Source: Tanytarsus gracilentus (taxonomy: Eukaryota > Arthropoda > Insecta > Diptera > Chironomidae). Taken from it: a stretch of DNA of 64,000 nucleotides. A program made the translations under genes and the position numbers. The stretch lies in assembly GCA_038502055.1 (NCBI GenBank), contig JAXRKN010000044.1, positions 2,390,001 through 2,454,000 on the forward strand, written 5' to 3'. How positions within the stretch are numbered: the first letter of the stretch is position 1; every line of letters starts with the position of its first letter. The notes under the pieces were generated by a model. It saw only the letters and a program-made list of their open reading frames with translations. It ran no database searches and had not been told where the DNA came from. Below are positions 48,913 through 59,917 of the stretch, piece after piece.

Positions 48913-50423
48913 ATGAATCAATATGAAATGTTGACGGATAAATTTTTTAGTAGTGAAATTTTCAGTGATGAATTTTTCATCGAAATAGCTGAAAGTAATT
49001 TAAATATTGATCGCAATAAATTCAAAGTTCGACTCGCAGTTTTTACACCGGCAACAAATAAAAATGTAAATTACTCGTCGGCCGTTTATTGTGGAAAATT
49101 AAAGGTGGAAATTTTCGGTGAAAATTCGAAGCATGAAAATATTGATTTTTACATAAAAGCTTCTTTTTTGACGGCACCCGAATTAAAGACGCTTAGCGTG
49201 TATCCACGCGAAAAGCTTATGTACGATAATGTTGTGAAAAGTCTCGAGAGGATTTGGGATGAGAAAATGAACATAAAAATAAAATTTAGTCCCGAATGCT
49301 ATAAAATCCTGTCACATCCGTACGATATAATTGTGCTCGAAGACCTTCACTCCGATGGTTACGAAATTTTAGATCGAAAAATCGGCTTAGATTTGAATCA
49401 AGCAAAATTAGTTCTGACGAAGCTCGGAAAATTACACGCTGCTAGCGCCGTTCGTTATCAGAAGGTAATTGAGTGATTATGGATGTAACGCAGGGCTGGA
49501 TACACTCGAGTTTATTGTAATTTAAAATTTAATAATTTTTAAAAAATTCTGTCTTAATCAAAATTGTCTAAAATCACGTTTTTATTGACAGGATGGTAAA
49601 ATTAACGATTGTCTCGATCGAAGTCTGCCACTTCCAGTAATTGCACCAGATAATCCCATGGTTCGATCTTTCACTCACATGCACGCCGAGTTTATTGACA
49701 CTGTTTTAAATCTCAACCTCACATCCACGTGTAAAGAACGCATTGCCAGCTGGTCACTACAAAGTTTACTAATGAACTCGAGACTGATTGCACCACGCGT
49801 CGCATCTCCCAACTATCCAATGCGTTGTGGCTTTCAGGTGCTCAATCATGGCGATGATTGCATTAACAACATGCTTTTCAAGAGAGATGAAAAGGGAAAT
49901 TTTGTCGATGTGAAATTTATTGACTACCAAATGGCTTTTTGGGGCAGTCCAATTACGGACTTGATGTATTTCTTATTAACATCTGTGAGGGATGAAATCA
50001 AAACAGCTCATTTCGACGAGCTCGTTGCATTTTATCATAAGGAGCTTATAAAATCTCTGATCGAGTTGAAATATGATAAAAATCCGCCTACACTTGATGC
50101 GTTGAAGCAAGATTTGATGGAGAAACGAGGGTTCGGTAAGTAATGAAAATTTTTTACTCCTAAATTTTGAGTTTCCATTCCTTAAAATTTTCAAACACCC
50201 TCATGTTATATTTAATAAAATTTCAGTTCATGGGCTTTTTCTGCACGTGCTTGTTGTCGTCAAGTTTGATACGGATAAAGAATTTGATATATTAGGTTTC
50301 ATGAGGGGTTCGCCAGATCCTCAAATTTTAAAGAGAATGTATAAAAATGAAAATTATCTCAAAGCAATTCAATTGTGGCTGCCGTTTTTTGAAAATCGTG
50401 GACTTCTTGATAAAACATTTTAA
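48913..50423 (+). CDS. EcKinase-like / CHKov protein, copy 2 (430 aa, three exons)
   Basis: Tandem paralogue of the gene at 46800. Exons are 48913-49464, 49592-50135 and 50227-50423 (431 codons with TAA). It has DIIVLEDLHSDGYEILDRK, a catalytic motif HGDDCINNMLF and KFIDYQMAFWGSP. The usual tryptophan after HGD(x) is cysteine here (HGDDC versus HGDNW and HGDTW in the neighbours); the aspartate and asparagine expected for catalysis remain. The C-terminal exon is shorter than in copy 3 and ends GLLDKTF. It is probably functional, with a diverged active-site edge. Confidence 0.9.
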
Positions 50424-51237
50424 TAAAAGTGAAATTCTACAATTTACCGTTAAAAAATATTTTATTTCGACATATTTTTCTGAAGAGGCGAGAAATTAAC
50501 AATTAAGGAGGATAAAATTTTAGAAATTAATTTCTAAGCTAATTTATGTACATTAAACTGAAATTCCTATGAAAAATAAAAAGTGATCTTAGATTTTTAA
50601 ATGGAACCAAAAAAAACATACTTGATTTGCTTTAAATTTACAAAGTCTTAAAAAGCAAAATTCAAGGATTTTCCTGTACAATCTCTTGCAGATGGCCGCT
50701 CTAAAGCAATATTGTAAAATGTCTCGAGATTTCACCATCTGTTTTCCTTAAAAATGTCATGCCAATGAGTCTAAAATCGGTAAATTGAATTATTTCTACG
50801 AATATTTAATAAAAATAATTTTTTTTAGCAAAACTGAACTTAAATAAATAAAGCTAAATAATGATTCCATGATAAATATTTTTTTAAATTCAGTAGAAAC
50901 CTACGCTGAGATTTTTCTTAGTATGTGTCGCATTATAAGAAAAACGTTTTAATTATCTGTAGATATCTTTTCCATAGAATTGAACTAACTAAACAACATC
51001 ATTTAAAATTTCGTTCAATTAATTAACGTTGAGAGTAAATTTTAGAATTTCAGTTATGATATAAATATTTCATACTAAATAATGACATGAGAAAATTTGG
51101 AATTAATCAACTCCATATTTGGAGGTCAATGGCATAACAAATTTTTTTCTAATCTTATCGACATATAATTCTCTCTTTTTTTCTATATCAAACTCAATTA
51201 CAAATTGTTTAAAGCTCTTGTTTGTTGAATTCTCTCG
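50424..51237. other. Intergenic spacer between CHKov copies 2 and 3
   Basis: About 0.8 kb of AT-rich sequence. AATAAA overlaps the stop codon of copy 2 (50422-50427). No other feature is supported. Confidence 0.75.
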
Positions 51238-51243
51238 TCAGTT
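51238..51243 (+). promoter_or_regulatory. Initiator (TCAGTT) of the third CHKov-like gene
   Basis: TCAGTT with its A 30 nt before the ATG at 51270. It supports choosing ATG 51270 over any upstream non-ATG extension. Confidence 0.55.
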
Positions 51244-51269
51244 GTTCTCCAGATTTCAAACACTTCACA

Positions 51270-52793
51270 ATGAGTTCGCGCGACGATCAGTCTAACAAAT
51301 TTTTATCCAGTGACGCCATCAATGACGATTTTTTCATCGATGTCATTGAGCGCAAACTAAATACGACACGCGATAAGTTTAAACTTCGGCTCGTTTTTAT
51401 AGCGCCAGCGACGGGAAAAAATGAAAATTATGTTTCTGTCTTGTATCGAGCAAAAATCAGCGTCGAAATGATTGAAACGAAAGAAAAATTGTTTGTGAAT
51501 GTTATAATTAAAGCACTTTTGACTCAAATGAAACAAATGAAAGAGTTTGCGGTATTTGAGCGTGAAATTCTCATGTATCAAGATGTAATCGAGAGCTTTG
51601 AAAAACTTTGGAGCGACGCAACGGGCGAAGAAGCAGAATTTGGTCCAAAATGTATTAAAGTCGTTTCGGATGGTTATGAAATCATTGTTCTCGATGATCT
51701 TAAACCAGAAGGATATGAAATGGTGGATAGAAAAATTGGCGTCAACTTAAATCAAGCTAAAATGGTTTTGAGTAAATTAGCAAAATTCCACGCGACAAGT
51801 GCAATCCGATTTGAAAAGGTAAAAGTTTAACTTGCATCTCTTAATTTTAATCAATTTCTAAATTTTAGGACGGCGCAATTAATGATCTTTTCGACCGATT
51901 GAGTTTCATGAAAAATCAAGCTTTAACCTCGCCCGATGAAATGCAAAAAAGCATCACAGCTTTTATGAATTTTTACAAGCTTCTCATCGAAGCGACTCAT
52001 GCTTGTGGCTGCTCAGATATCGCGGATAAAATAGCAAAGTGGGATCAAATGAAAATCATGGTGACTTTTATGTCCTCTGCTGAACCAATGAAATGCGGCC
52101 TAAATGTGTTGAATCATGGCGATACTTGGTGTAATAATATTTTATTTAAAAATGATGCTGACGGAAATTCCATCGATATGCGCTTCATCGACTATCAGAT
52201 GTCATTTTGGGGCAGTCCAGCGACTGATTTGTCATACTTTTTCATCTCATCACTCGCTGATGACATCAAGGTTGAACATTTTGATGATTTAATTTTGTTT
52301 TATCATGAAGAGTTAGTTAAAGATTTGAAAACTCTGAATTATGAAAAACACATTCCAACTTTATCGGAACTTCATATTGATTTACTTGAAAAAGGACCAA
52401 TAGGTTTGTAAAAGATTTTTGTTCGATTATTTTAAACTTTAATTTAATCCTTATATTTCAGTTGCCGTTTTCATCATGTTAATCATGTTTATTGCTAAAT
52501 TTGATTCAAACGAAGAACTCAATATTGAACAGATCATGGATCCAGAAAAAGTCAATATGGATGTCCTAAGACATGCATTTATGAATGGAACTTATCGCAA
52601 TGCTTTGGGAATTTGGCTTCCGTTCCTCAACAAAAGAGGATTCTTTGATACACTTTTACCTGAAGCTCCAAACACTCCATTTATGGCAGCTATTTTGCAG
52701 CAAATGCAAGCAATGATGGCACCACCACAAGATGTAGCAGAAGTTCAAAATTTAGTTGAATTATCTCCTGAAAATGAAGCTACAGAAGAATAG
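51270..52793 (+). CDS. EcKinase-like / CHKov protein, copy 3 (471 aa, three exons)
   Basis: Exons are 51270-51818, 51869-52403 and 52462-52793 (472 codons with TAG), with introns of 50 and 58 bp. The start MSSRDDQSNKFLSSDAINDD parallels copy 1. Motifs are EIIVLDDLKPEGYEMVDRK, HGDTWCNNILF and RFIDYQMSFWGSP. The C-terminus is extended by about 35 residues rich in Q, M and P (AILQQMQAMMAPP) that the other copies lack. Same family and probable role as copy 1: a cytosolic kinase for ecdysteroids or other small alcohols; substrate not inferable. Confidence 0.92.
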
Positions 52794-52865
52794 AAAAGTT
52801 TTGTAATTTATAAAAAGGTTTTACAGTATTTTATTTTGAGATGACAAGTTTGAGATATTTTGTTT

Positions 52866-52871
52866 AATAAA
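52866..52871 (+). terminator. Candidate polyadenylation signal, CHKov copy 3
   Basis: AATAAA about 70 nt after the stop codon. Confidence 0.5.
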
Positions 52872-53057
52872 TTTAAAAAATTTTAAAAAGGAATTTCAAA
52901 TTTTTTGAAACTTTTTTGATCGGTTTCTTTCAACAATTTTCTCAATCGTCTTTAACTAAAAGCAAAAAACTTCATTTCAAATAATTAATCAGGCAATTAA
53001 CGTTCAAAAGTTTCTAAAGATTTTTCTATAAATTGACTCACACATGCTTAAAAACTT

Positions 53058-53063
53058 TCAGTT
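53058..53063 (+). promoter_or_regulatory. Initiator (TCAGTT) of the odorant receptor gene
   Basis: TCAGTT with its A 27 nt before the ATG at 53087, the same arrangement as in the three kinase-like genes. Confidence 0.5.
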
Positions 53064-53086
53064 AACATCAAATTGTGATTTAGAGA

Positions 53087-54356
53087 ATGTCGCAAAGAAA
53101 ATCAAAAAAAGCTCTAAAAAATATAGGAAAAATAAAATTTGACAATTTTTATGAAATTCCAATGAAACTTTTACAAACAATCGGAATTGACTTAAACCTC
53201 AAATTTGATTATTCGTCTCAAGCTGAAATTATTTCAAAGTTTTATTCATGTTACAATAAAATTTGGTTTTTCAATGGCGTCATAATTTGCTTGCTGCTTT
53301 TCACTCAACTATGCTTAAATATTGGTGACACGGTGGAAATCACAAAAGTTCTTCCGAGCGTGCTTGCTGCACCTTTTAATTTTGGAAAAGGATTTTTGAT
53401 ATATCGAAATAAAGAAAGTATCATGGACGTTATTAGATCTCTGAAAAAAATATTTCCAATTTATGAAAATGATCAAATGCGAGGTGAAGTAAAAAAGCTT
53501 TGTAAAAGTTTGAAATTTTTTGAGAAAGTTTATGGTGCGATTGTGACATCGATTATGATTTCATATTTTGTAATTCTCCTGAAAAATTTTATTCTCTATG
53601 GAATTCGAGATCCAACTCCAGAAAACTATGTTCCATTTGAGTTGGACACAAATTTAAAGTTTTTCATCTATTTAATTTGGAGCGCTTGGTCGGACATTAC
53701 AATTTCACTTTGTGGATTTGGAACGGACTTTTTAATATTTTCAACAATCACACTTATGAAAATTAACTTCAAATTACTTAAAGAAAATTTTATTGAAGAA
53801 ATTGACAGTGGCTCAAAGTGCTTGGATAAACTCATCGTTCGACATAATGAACTTTTTGAACTGTGCGACAAAGTTCAATCGATTTTTCAAAATTATCTTT
53901 TGTACCATCTTCTTCAAAGTTCAATTTCAGTCAGCGTACTTTGCTTTCAACTTGCTTCTACTTATGATTTTGCATTAATTTCATTTTTCCTACCTTACTT
54001 AATCGCAACCCTCAATCAAACCTGGCTGTTGTGTCACTTTGGACAAAAATTAATTGATTCAAGCTCGGAAGTTCACGATGGAATTTTACAATCAAATTGG
54101 TATGAAAACTGTGATGTAAATTTCAGGAAAAATCTTCAGTTCATCATTCAGAGATGCCAAAAGCCAAAATTTCTAAATGCTAGAAATTTTAAAAATATTT
54201 CTTTGAATACTTTTATGGGGGTAAATTCATAATTAATGAACTAAAAATTTTTTTAATTGATTTATGTTTTAGATCCTATATTCATCCTACTCCTACTTTA
54301 CAGTTCTCAATCGGATATTTTTGAAAGAGACAAGCGGGCAAAAAAAATTTTGTTAA
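53087..54356 (+). CDS. Odorant receptor, 7tm_6 family (405 aa, two exons)
   Basis: Insect odorant receptor, a ligand-gated channel subunit of the dendritic membrane of olfactory neurons that acts with Orco. Exons are 53087-54220 and 54273-54356, separated by a 52-bp intron (GTAAAT...TTTTAG). Several hydrophobic segments are visible (for example IWFFNGVIICLLLFTQLCL and FEKVYGAIVTSIMISYFVIL). The family-typical C-terminal part is clear: LIVRHNELFELCDKVQ, LCHFGQKLIDSSSEVHDGI, QRCQKPKFLNARNF and, on the second exon, SSYSYFTVL. Length and the short last exon are normal for Ors. No frameshift. Ligand and orthology are unknown. Confidence 0.93.
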
Positions 54357-57300
54357 AGAAAAATATTTTAGGGAATGAAGAAAAGTTTTAGAGCTGCAGA
54401 AAAACTATTTGTGGAAAGTTAAAAAGAAAACTTTGAAATTTCAATAATGTCCTTTTTAGCCCAGGATACTAAGTTCTCACATTTTTTATTCGAAGGTTAG
54501 ACCTTTTTATCAACAAGTCAATTTTGATGATATATTCAATTCACAGAAATTCAGCTAGAAAAAACGTTGAAATATTTTACCTCCGCAATTTTTTTGTTGT
54601 CCATGGTCATCATAACGCAGACAGATGTGGATTATTAATTCAACCCGTTTTTTGAGGAGGATTGATAAGGTTATCGTGAGAGTTGAAAAGGTAAAAAAAC
54701 CTCAAATATTTTTCATCCTTTTTTAGTAAAAATTTTTTACCTTTTTATTTCATGCTAACCTTCAACTTTTTCAAACAATTGAAATTTCGTTTTCAACAAA
54801 GCTTTAATAAAAATCAATTTAATAAGAATCGTGTCATTAACTCATTCCACTTATCAGCCACTTACAAAAAACCATCAATTTCTTTAATTATCTTCTCAGA
54901 TAGGGAAAAAAACTTTCACTCATATTTTTCCTCGAGGAAAGATATTTTTTCTTGAAGGTAAAACAAATTAGAAAAAGACGCCGAAAAAGTTTTTCGTTAT
55001 CATTAAAAGAGCATGGACATCTTCAATGATTTATTTGTTCTGATCGCTTCATTTAAGTTGTGTTAACAACGAGAAAAATTAATTAGAAATGGACAGAAAA
55101 TATTTCAAGGGGTGAAAACTAATTTTTCTAAAACTCGTCAAAAATATTTCAGCGTTCACCCCTTGAAAAGTTTTATGTGTTGATTTATTGCACGATTTCT
55201 CTCTAGTGAGCACTAAAATTTCACTTGATTATTTTAAAGGACATCATAAGATTTACAACACATTGTAAAATGTCCTTAAAGCTCTTTAGGTAATTTTCAA
55301 TTACACTTCAACGACCCCCAAAGGAGCTTTCACATCTTCACATAAGGTCATTAAATAAAGTTTTTGTCACTGTGCAGCACTTTAAACTTTAAAGATAGCA
55401 GATGAAAAGATTAATTTACATCCTCAGCTTAGACCACATTACATTTTAATATTCTTTTCAGCTTTATGGGACCCACCGGATGAGAGCATAAGCTTTCGTT
55501 TTTATGACGGCCTACTGCTCTTATCATAAAGTCCATCCTTACTTTCGCTCTTGCTCGTGGCAAGGTTTTTGCAGCTTACATGGAATAATTATTTTTATAG
55601 AAACAAATGAAGGGAAAGAAAAATCATAAAAAAATCTCTTGATGATGAAAGTTGTAAAAATGCTCATGATGGAGAATCATCTTAATAATTTATATGTCTT
55701 ATGGTGGGATGAAAATATGCTGCGTAAAAATGCACGAAGAAAAAGAAGCTCTCAAAAAATGTGAGGGTCAAAAATTCAAGATTATTTTTATAAAAGTTTG
55801 CGATTTAAATTCAGATCCAATTTGGACTTAAATTATTCAAAAAAAAATTAGAGCAAATTATAAATTTCTCCAATCAAGCAGCGCTCATCCATAAAAGCAT
55901 GAAGAAAAATTGCAGACGAGAAATGAAAAATATTTTATGAGATGTGAAACGAAGTGATCTGGTCATGAAAAATTGAGGGGGTAATTTTCACATCAGCACA
56001 GGACTTGACACTTGTGGATGATGATCATTTTTAGCTTTAACTGACTTCACGCAAAAAATGGATCAGGTTGGAAGAGGGAAAAGTGGGAAACTCACTATGA
56101 TGAACCGAGCGAAAGATTAACGTGCTTCATCGAAGAAAGTCATAAATCTTTCGGCAATAATTTTTCCCTCCTATCTCGACGATACGGTTGAGGCCGCCAA
56201 GTTGTTCAGAATTATTATTTCTATCACCGCCATCCTGCGAACAATTTTCTCTCTCTTCGCTTTTATGGCAGTCGACGAAGGCGATGTAGCAACAGCATAA
56301 AATGAATGAAAAGATGGATTAAATTTTTTCAGACTGTAATTTCTCATTTTCTGTTCTCGCTACTGTGAAGGGATGAGAGGCACCGAGCAATAATCAAGGA
56401 AGGAATGAATGAATTTCTTGTTTCCATTTTTATTCATCGTCGCTGCTGCTGCAGAAAAAAAATAACGAGAGGAAAATGATTTTTCTGTAATTTCGCTTAA
56501 TTGAAACAGGAAACCATTTAGATGAGAATGAGAAACACTGCAAAAGTTAACGAGGAAGGAAAGGATAAAGGATTTATTTTATTAAAAAGGAAATAAAAGT
56601 TTAATTTTTTATTAAGAGGATTTTAATGATTTAGAAGTGTTTGAATATTTTAAAATTTTATTAATTCTGAAACCGACTAAAATATTCATTAACAAATATT
56701 CATTAAATAATAAGGTATATCAATTTTTCTTAAATTCTTACGATAAATTTTTGACTCAGAAGTAGAATCAGACTCAAAAGCTTTTTAAAAGATAATCACA
56801 AAGTATTATCACATTAAGAATTTAACTTCAAATTTTAAGAATTTTAATATTATTTTCAAAACTCTCCTTGTCTCACTCCTAACCAGCTTTAATCACATGC
56901 AATAATCCCAAGCTACGCCGTAAATTCATAAATCGAAGAACAGCGATACTGCTGCAAATATTTACCTTTAATATGTTTTATTTACCCTGCCGATACACAA
57001 TCATCCTCGTTTCCTCGAAAAAAGTTTGCGCAGAGAATTAAAAAACCTTTATTACAGCATGATTTTTCCATTAAAGTACAAAATGTCTTTTTCGTGCCTC
57101 GCAAGCGAACTCAACAATAAATCAAAAGGATGGCGAATAATTTTTTTTTCTGGTGGTAAATAATTGAATTGTGCTTTCAATTGTACACACTCGAATTTGA
57201 TTTATTTTCACTTGAACTCAACGCCCATAGTTGACCCTTGAGATGATTTTATATGCCATGCTGACCATTGAATTGGAATTTTGACTCAGCATGTCAAACT

Positions 57301-57867
57301 CAAGCCGTCAATTTTGTGTGAAATTTCTCTCGAATGCCACTTGATCTTTCTTGGTAAAATATTTTATGTCGAAGTGTGCGAAATGTGATATGTGCGGCTT
57401 TGAGTGGACATAACATGTAAAGGGTAAGAAAATTAATTATTAATTATTTCTGAAAGAATTCAATGAACTTCCAAAAAAAAATTTCTCTTTCTCACTCGCA
57501 AATAATTACATCTCAATTCAAAGGGGAAAAAATCTTTGTGAAAATATTTTCGCAGAGAAATTTATTGTGTGCTGGATGATGATGGCTGAAGGCATGAGAG
57601 GGAAAAATGTTGCTGACGGAACAGTGAGGAAAAGATAAACTCACATTTCCTTCACTCTCTGCTGCAATAGATGTTGAATGGCTGAAACAGCAATGAAACC
57701 TCGAGCATTTTTCATCAATCTATATACATTTAACATCATGGAGAGGATTAAAGAAGAGAAAGATAGAAAATGGATTTTTTACAGTTTTGTTATAATTGGA
57801 GTGGATTGTTTCGGTTTTTATTACGAAATAAATTTTAAATTTCACAAACACCAAATAAGATTTTAAA
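54357..57867. other. Gene-poor intergenic region, 3.5 kb
   Basis: No coding sequence, RNA gene or mobile element that I can support. One compact inverted repeat lies at 55103-55168. Confidence 0.75.
55103..55168. repeat. Hairpin element outside CadN (TTTCAAGGGGTGAA)
   Basis: TTTCAAGGGGTGAA (55103-55116) and TTCACCCCTTGAAA (55155-55168) are perfect reverse complements; total length 66 bp. It lies in the intergenic region after the odorant receptor. Confidence 0.75.
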
Positions 57868-57873
57868 TTTATT
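57868..57873 (-). terminator. Candidate polyadenylation signal of the minus-strand gene
   Basis: AATAAA on the minus strand directly abuts the TAA stop at 57874-57876. The 3' UTR would be very short. Confidence 0.4.
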
Positions 57874-58623
57874 TTATAAGTTTTCAAAGATTTCAATAAA
57901 CACAAAAAATAAAATGGCAAAAGTTAAAACAATTAAAAAATTATAATTCGACGGGTTTTCATCATTTGAACAATCGTTGATGTACTTAGTAAGTTCGTCA
58001 CAAATACAAAATCCCCTTTGATCAAATTCTGCAAACTTTAGAGATCTTTTTATGAATTTATTTCTGACATCGAGAAGATCTGATTGATTGAAATTGTGAT
58101 CCATCAAAAAAATTAAGTTTCTGTTTATTGAATAAACTTTTGAATCTTTTTTAATAATTTGACACGCCATCAATGCAATGCAGAATGAGTCTTTCGAGTG
58201 ATGAATCCATTTTTTAACAAAAACTTTTTCTTTCAAACACTTTTCACCTTCTAAAAAGTTTTTGTGGCTGATATTTGACATTTCGTCAATTTCCACGAAA
58301 TTCAAGAGAGCTGTTAAGTATGAAGATTTATTTGTGTGTACTTTTAAACCATAAAAATTCAAATTATTTTGATACGGCGTGAAAACAATTGGAATTCGAA
58401 ATGCTACCGATGAGTAGAAAATTTTTATTTCTGATGATTTTTTAGGAGAAGTTAGCGTGTTGTTTAGAATCCCATAATCAGTAACGAAAAATACTGATTT
58501 TTTTTCATCAAGCTTCTTTCGAACAAATTGACGATTTTTGACAAATTCTTGATCTCGAAAACATTTCACACTGCACTCAACTTTTTCGTTTAAAAGAAAA
58601 ATCAGGAAGTAACAAAATTTCAT
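57874..58623 (-). CDS. Unrecognised protein with signal peptide and C-terminal membrane segment (249 aa)
   Basis: I do not recognise this protein. The open frame continues upstream to 58695 but only from a TTG; the first ATG is at 58623 and is followed by a good signal peptide (MKFCYFLIFLLNEKVECS). About 200 residues follow with scattered cysteines (KCF, KCLKEK, FCIALMACQ, CICDEL) and possible N-glycosylation sites (NNT, NKS, NQS), then a hydrophobic segment FLIVLTFAILFFVF and a five-residue end. This suggests a lumenal or extracellular protein anchored near its C-terminus, by membrane helix or perhaps GPI. An upstream exon is possible because TTTCAG directly precedes the ATG. No family is claimed. 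Confidence 0.65.
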   Translation of the reverse strand: MKFCYFLIFLLNEKVECSVKCFRDQEFVKNRQFVRKKLDEKKSVFFVTDYGILNNTLTSPKKSSEIKIFYSSVAFRIPIVFTPYQNNLNFYGLKVHTNKSSYLTALLNFVEIDEMSNISHKNFLEGEKCLKEKVFVKKWIHHSKDSFCIALMACQIIKKDSKVYSINRNLIFLMDHNFNQSDLLDVRNKFIKRSLKFAEFDQRGFCICDELTKYINDCSNDENPSNYNFLIVLTFAILFFVFIEIFENL

Positions 58624-58711
58624 CCTGAAACGTGCGTTGACGTAAGAACAATAATTTTTTTGTTCATAAAAATACAGAAATGAAAAAATGTCCAAATAAA
58701 TTATTCAATGA

Positions 58712-59307
58712 GAAGACTCTAAAATATTAAAGTGAGTTTAATAAATTAGATTGAATTTTATTAAAGGAATTGAAATACACTAAAATTTAATCATGTAAAA
58801 AATAATTCTTTAACGACTGGAAAAGAGTCCAAAATTAAAGTTCAACTACCGATTTTTTTATTAGAATATTTCCTCATTTTTATGATTTAATTTAATAAAT
58901 TGAGTAAGGTAATGACACAATTTACAAATGACCTTCAACTTCATCAAATTACTGATTGATTTTTATGTCTTTCAATGCGTCTTTGTATAACCCCAAATTC
59001 TGCAATACTTTCATGTTTTCATATGTAATAAAATCAACAGAGAAAAACTTCATTCGAGTGAAAGAAGAAAAACATGTAAAGTGCATTAGAAAATTTATTG
59101 CTCGTGATAAGAAGAAAAATTGCATTATCATGTCATAATGCTTCTCCTCATCTAACAACAGATTCTGTATTCTGTAAGACGAGATGAAAATTTTTCCCTC
59201 CCACACACATGCATGGCATTTTAAGCTCAATGGTCTGCTCCACAAACAAATGCAACTTTCCACTTTATTAAAACTTTTTACCTTGAGCATTTTGCCATGA
59301 GACATTT
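58712..59307. other. Spacer upstream of the unrecognised minus-strand gene
   Basis: AT-rich; a minus-strand open frame (58949-59305) is present but has no recognisable domain and is not called. Confidence 0.6.
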
Positions 59308-59312
59308 CTCAC
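59308..59312. repeat. Target site duplication, left (CTCAC)
   Basis: CTCAC immediately before the 5' LTR is repeated immediately after the 3' LTR at 61097-61101, as expected for 5-bp staggered integration. Confidence 0.9.
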
Positions 59313-59477
59313 TGTAGGGACGTGACTTAACGGTTATTTTAGATAAACCGATTATTCGGGTGAAGACTGTAAGTTTGAGTTAGAAAGGTAGTTGTTGTGT
59401 AGCACGAGAATAAAGAAGAACCAAAATATATATTAAACGGTCTTTATTAATTAATTAGTGGAGCCCGAGACTCTACA
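59313..59477 (+). repeat. 5' LTR
   Basis: 165 bp, starts TGTAGGGACGTG and ends GACTCTACA. Its termini are the short inverted repeat TGTAG/CTACA. It contains AATAAA near 59410 and a TATATATT stretch. Identical by eye to the 3' LTR. Confidence 0.93.
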
Positions 59478-59495
59478 TTGGCGCCATTCGAAGCG
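59478..59495 (+). other. Putative primer-binding site
   Basis: TTGGCGCC begins at the base after the 5' LTR; TGGCGCC is compatible with priming by a tRNA 3' end (complement of CCA). I cannot assign the tRNA. Confidence 0.5.
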
Positions 59496-59635
59496 AAATC
59501 GAACCTTTGATTGGAAGTAGTTGGAGGTTTTGTGAAAAAGCCACAAATAATGCCTCAAAATAAAAAGTGAGAAAAATTCCGACTCAATCTTAAAGATGGC
59601 GGAAAAATGTGAGATCCAGTAAGATCCAGTAGAGC

Positions 59636-59829
59636 GAAAATTAAATTTTTCGAAAGAGAAGAGTGAAAAGTTAAGCGGAAATTAAATTTTTCGAAGAGTG
59701 GGGAGCAGGAATTAAATTTCTTGAAAGTTCAGCGAAAATTAAATTTTTCGAAGAGAAGAGTGAAAAATCAAGCGGAAATTAAATTTTTCGAAAGAGTTGA
59801 GCAGGAATTAAATTTCTTGAAAGTGAAGC
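59636..59829 (+). repeat. Higher-order tandem repeat in the retroelement leader
   Basis: Two copies of a 96-98 bp unit (59636-59733 and 59734-59829), each made of three shorter subunits built on AATTAAATTTTTCGAA or AATTAAATTTCTTGAA. A partial third copy continues to about 59910. It lies where gag should be. Confidence 0.8.
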
Positions 59830-59917
59830 GGAAATTAAATTTTTCGAAAAGAATTGAGAAAAAATTAAGATTTTACGGAAAGCAAAAATTAAATTTTTAG
59901 AAAGAAATTGATCATGA

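Noticed and set aside
51222..51269. Upstream extension of CHKov copy 3
   Set aside because: Begins with a non-ATG codon and overlaps the initiator; the ATG at 51270 aligns with the start of copy 1.
58624..58695. Upstream extension of the minus-strand 249-aa protein to 58695
   Set aside because: The extension begins only with TTG and is not hydrophobic; the ATG at 58623 gives a signal peptide.
58949..59305. Minus-strand 118-codon open frame next to the LTR element
   Set aside because: No signal, domain or splice context; composition resembles other chance frames here. It could be reconsidered with RNA data.
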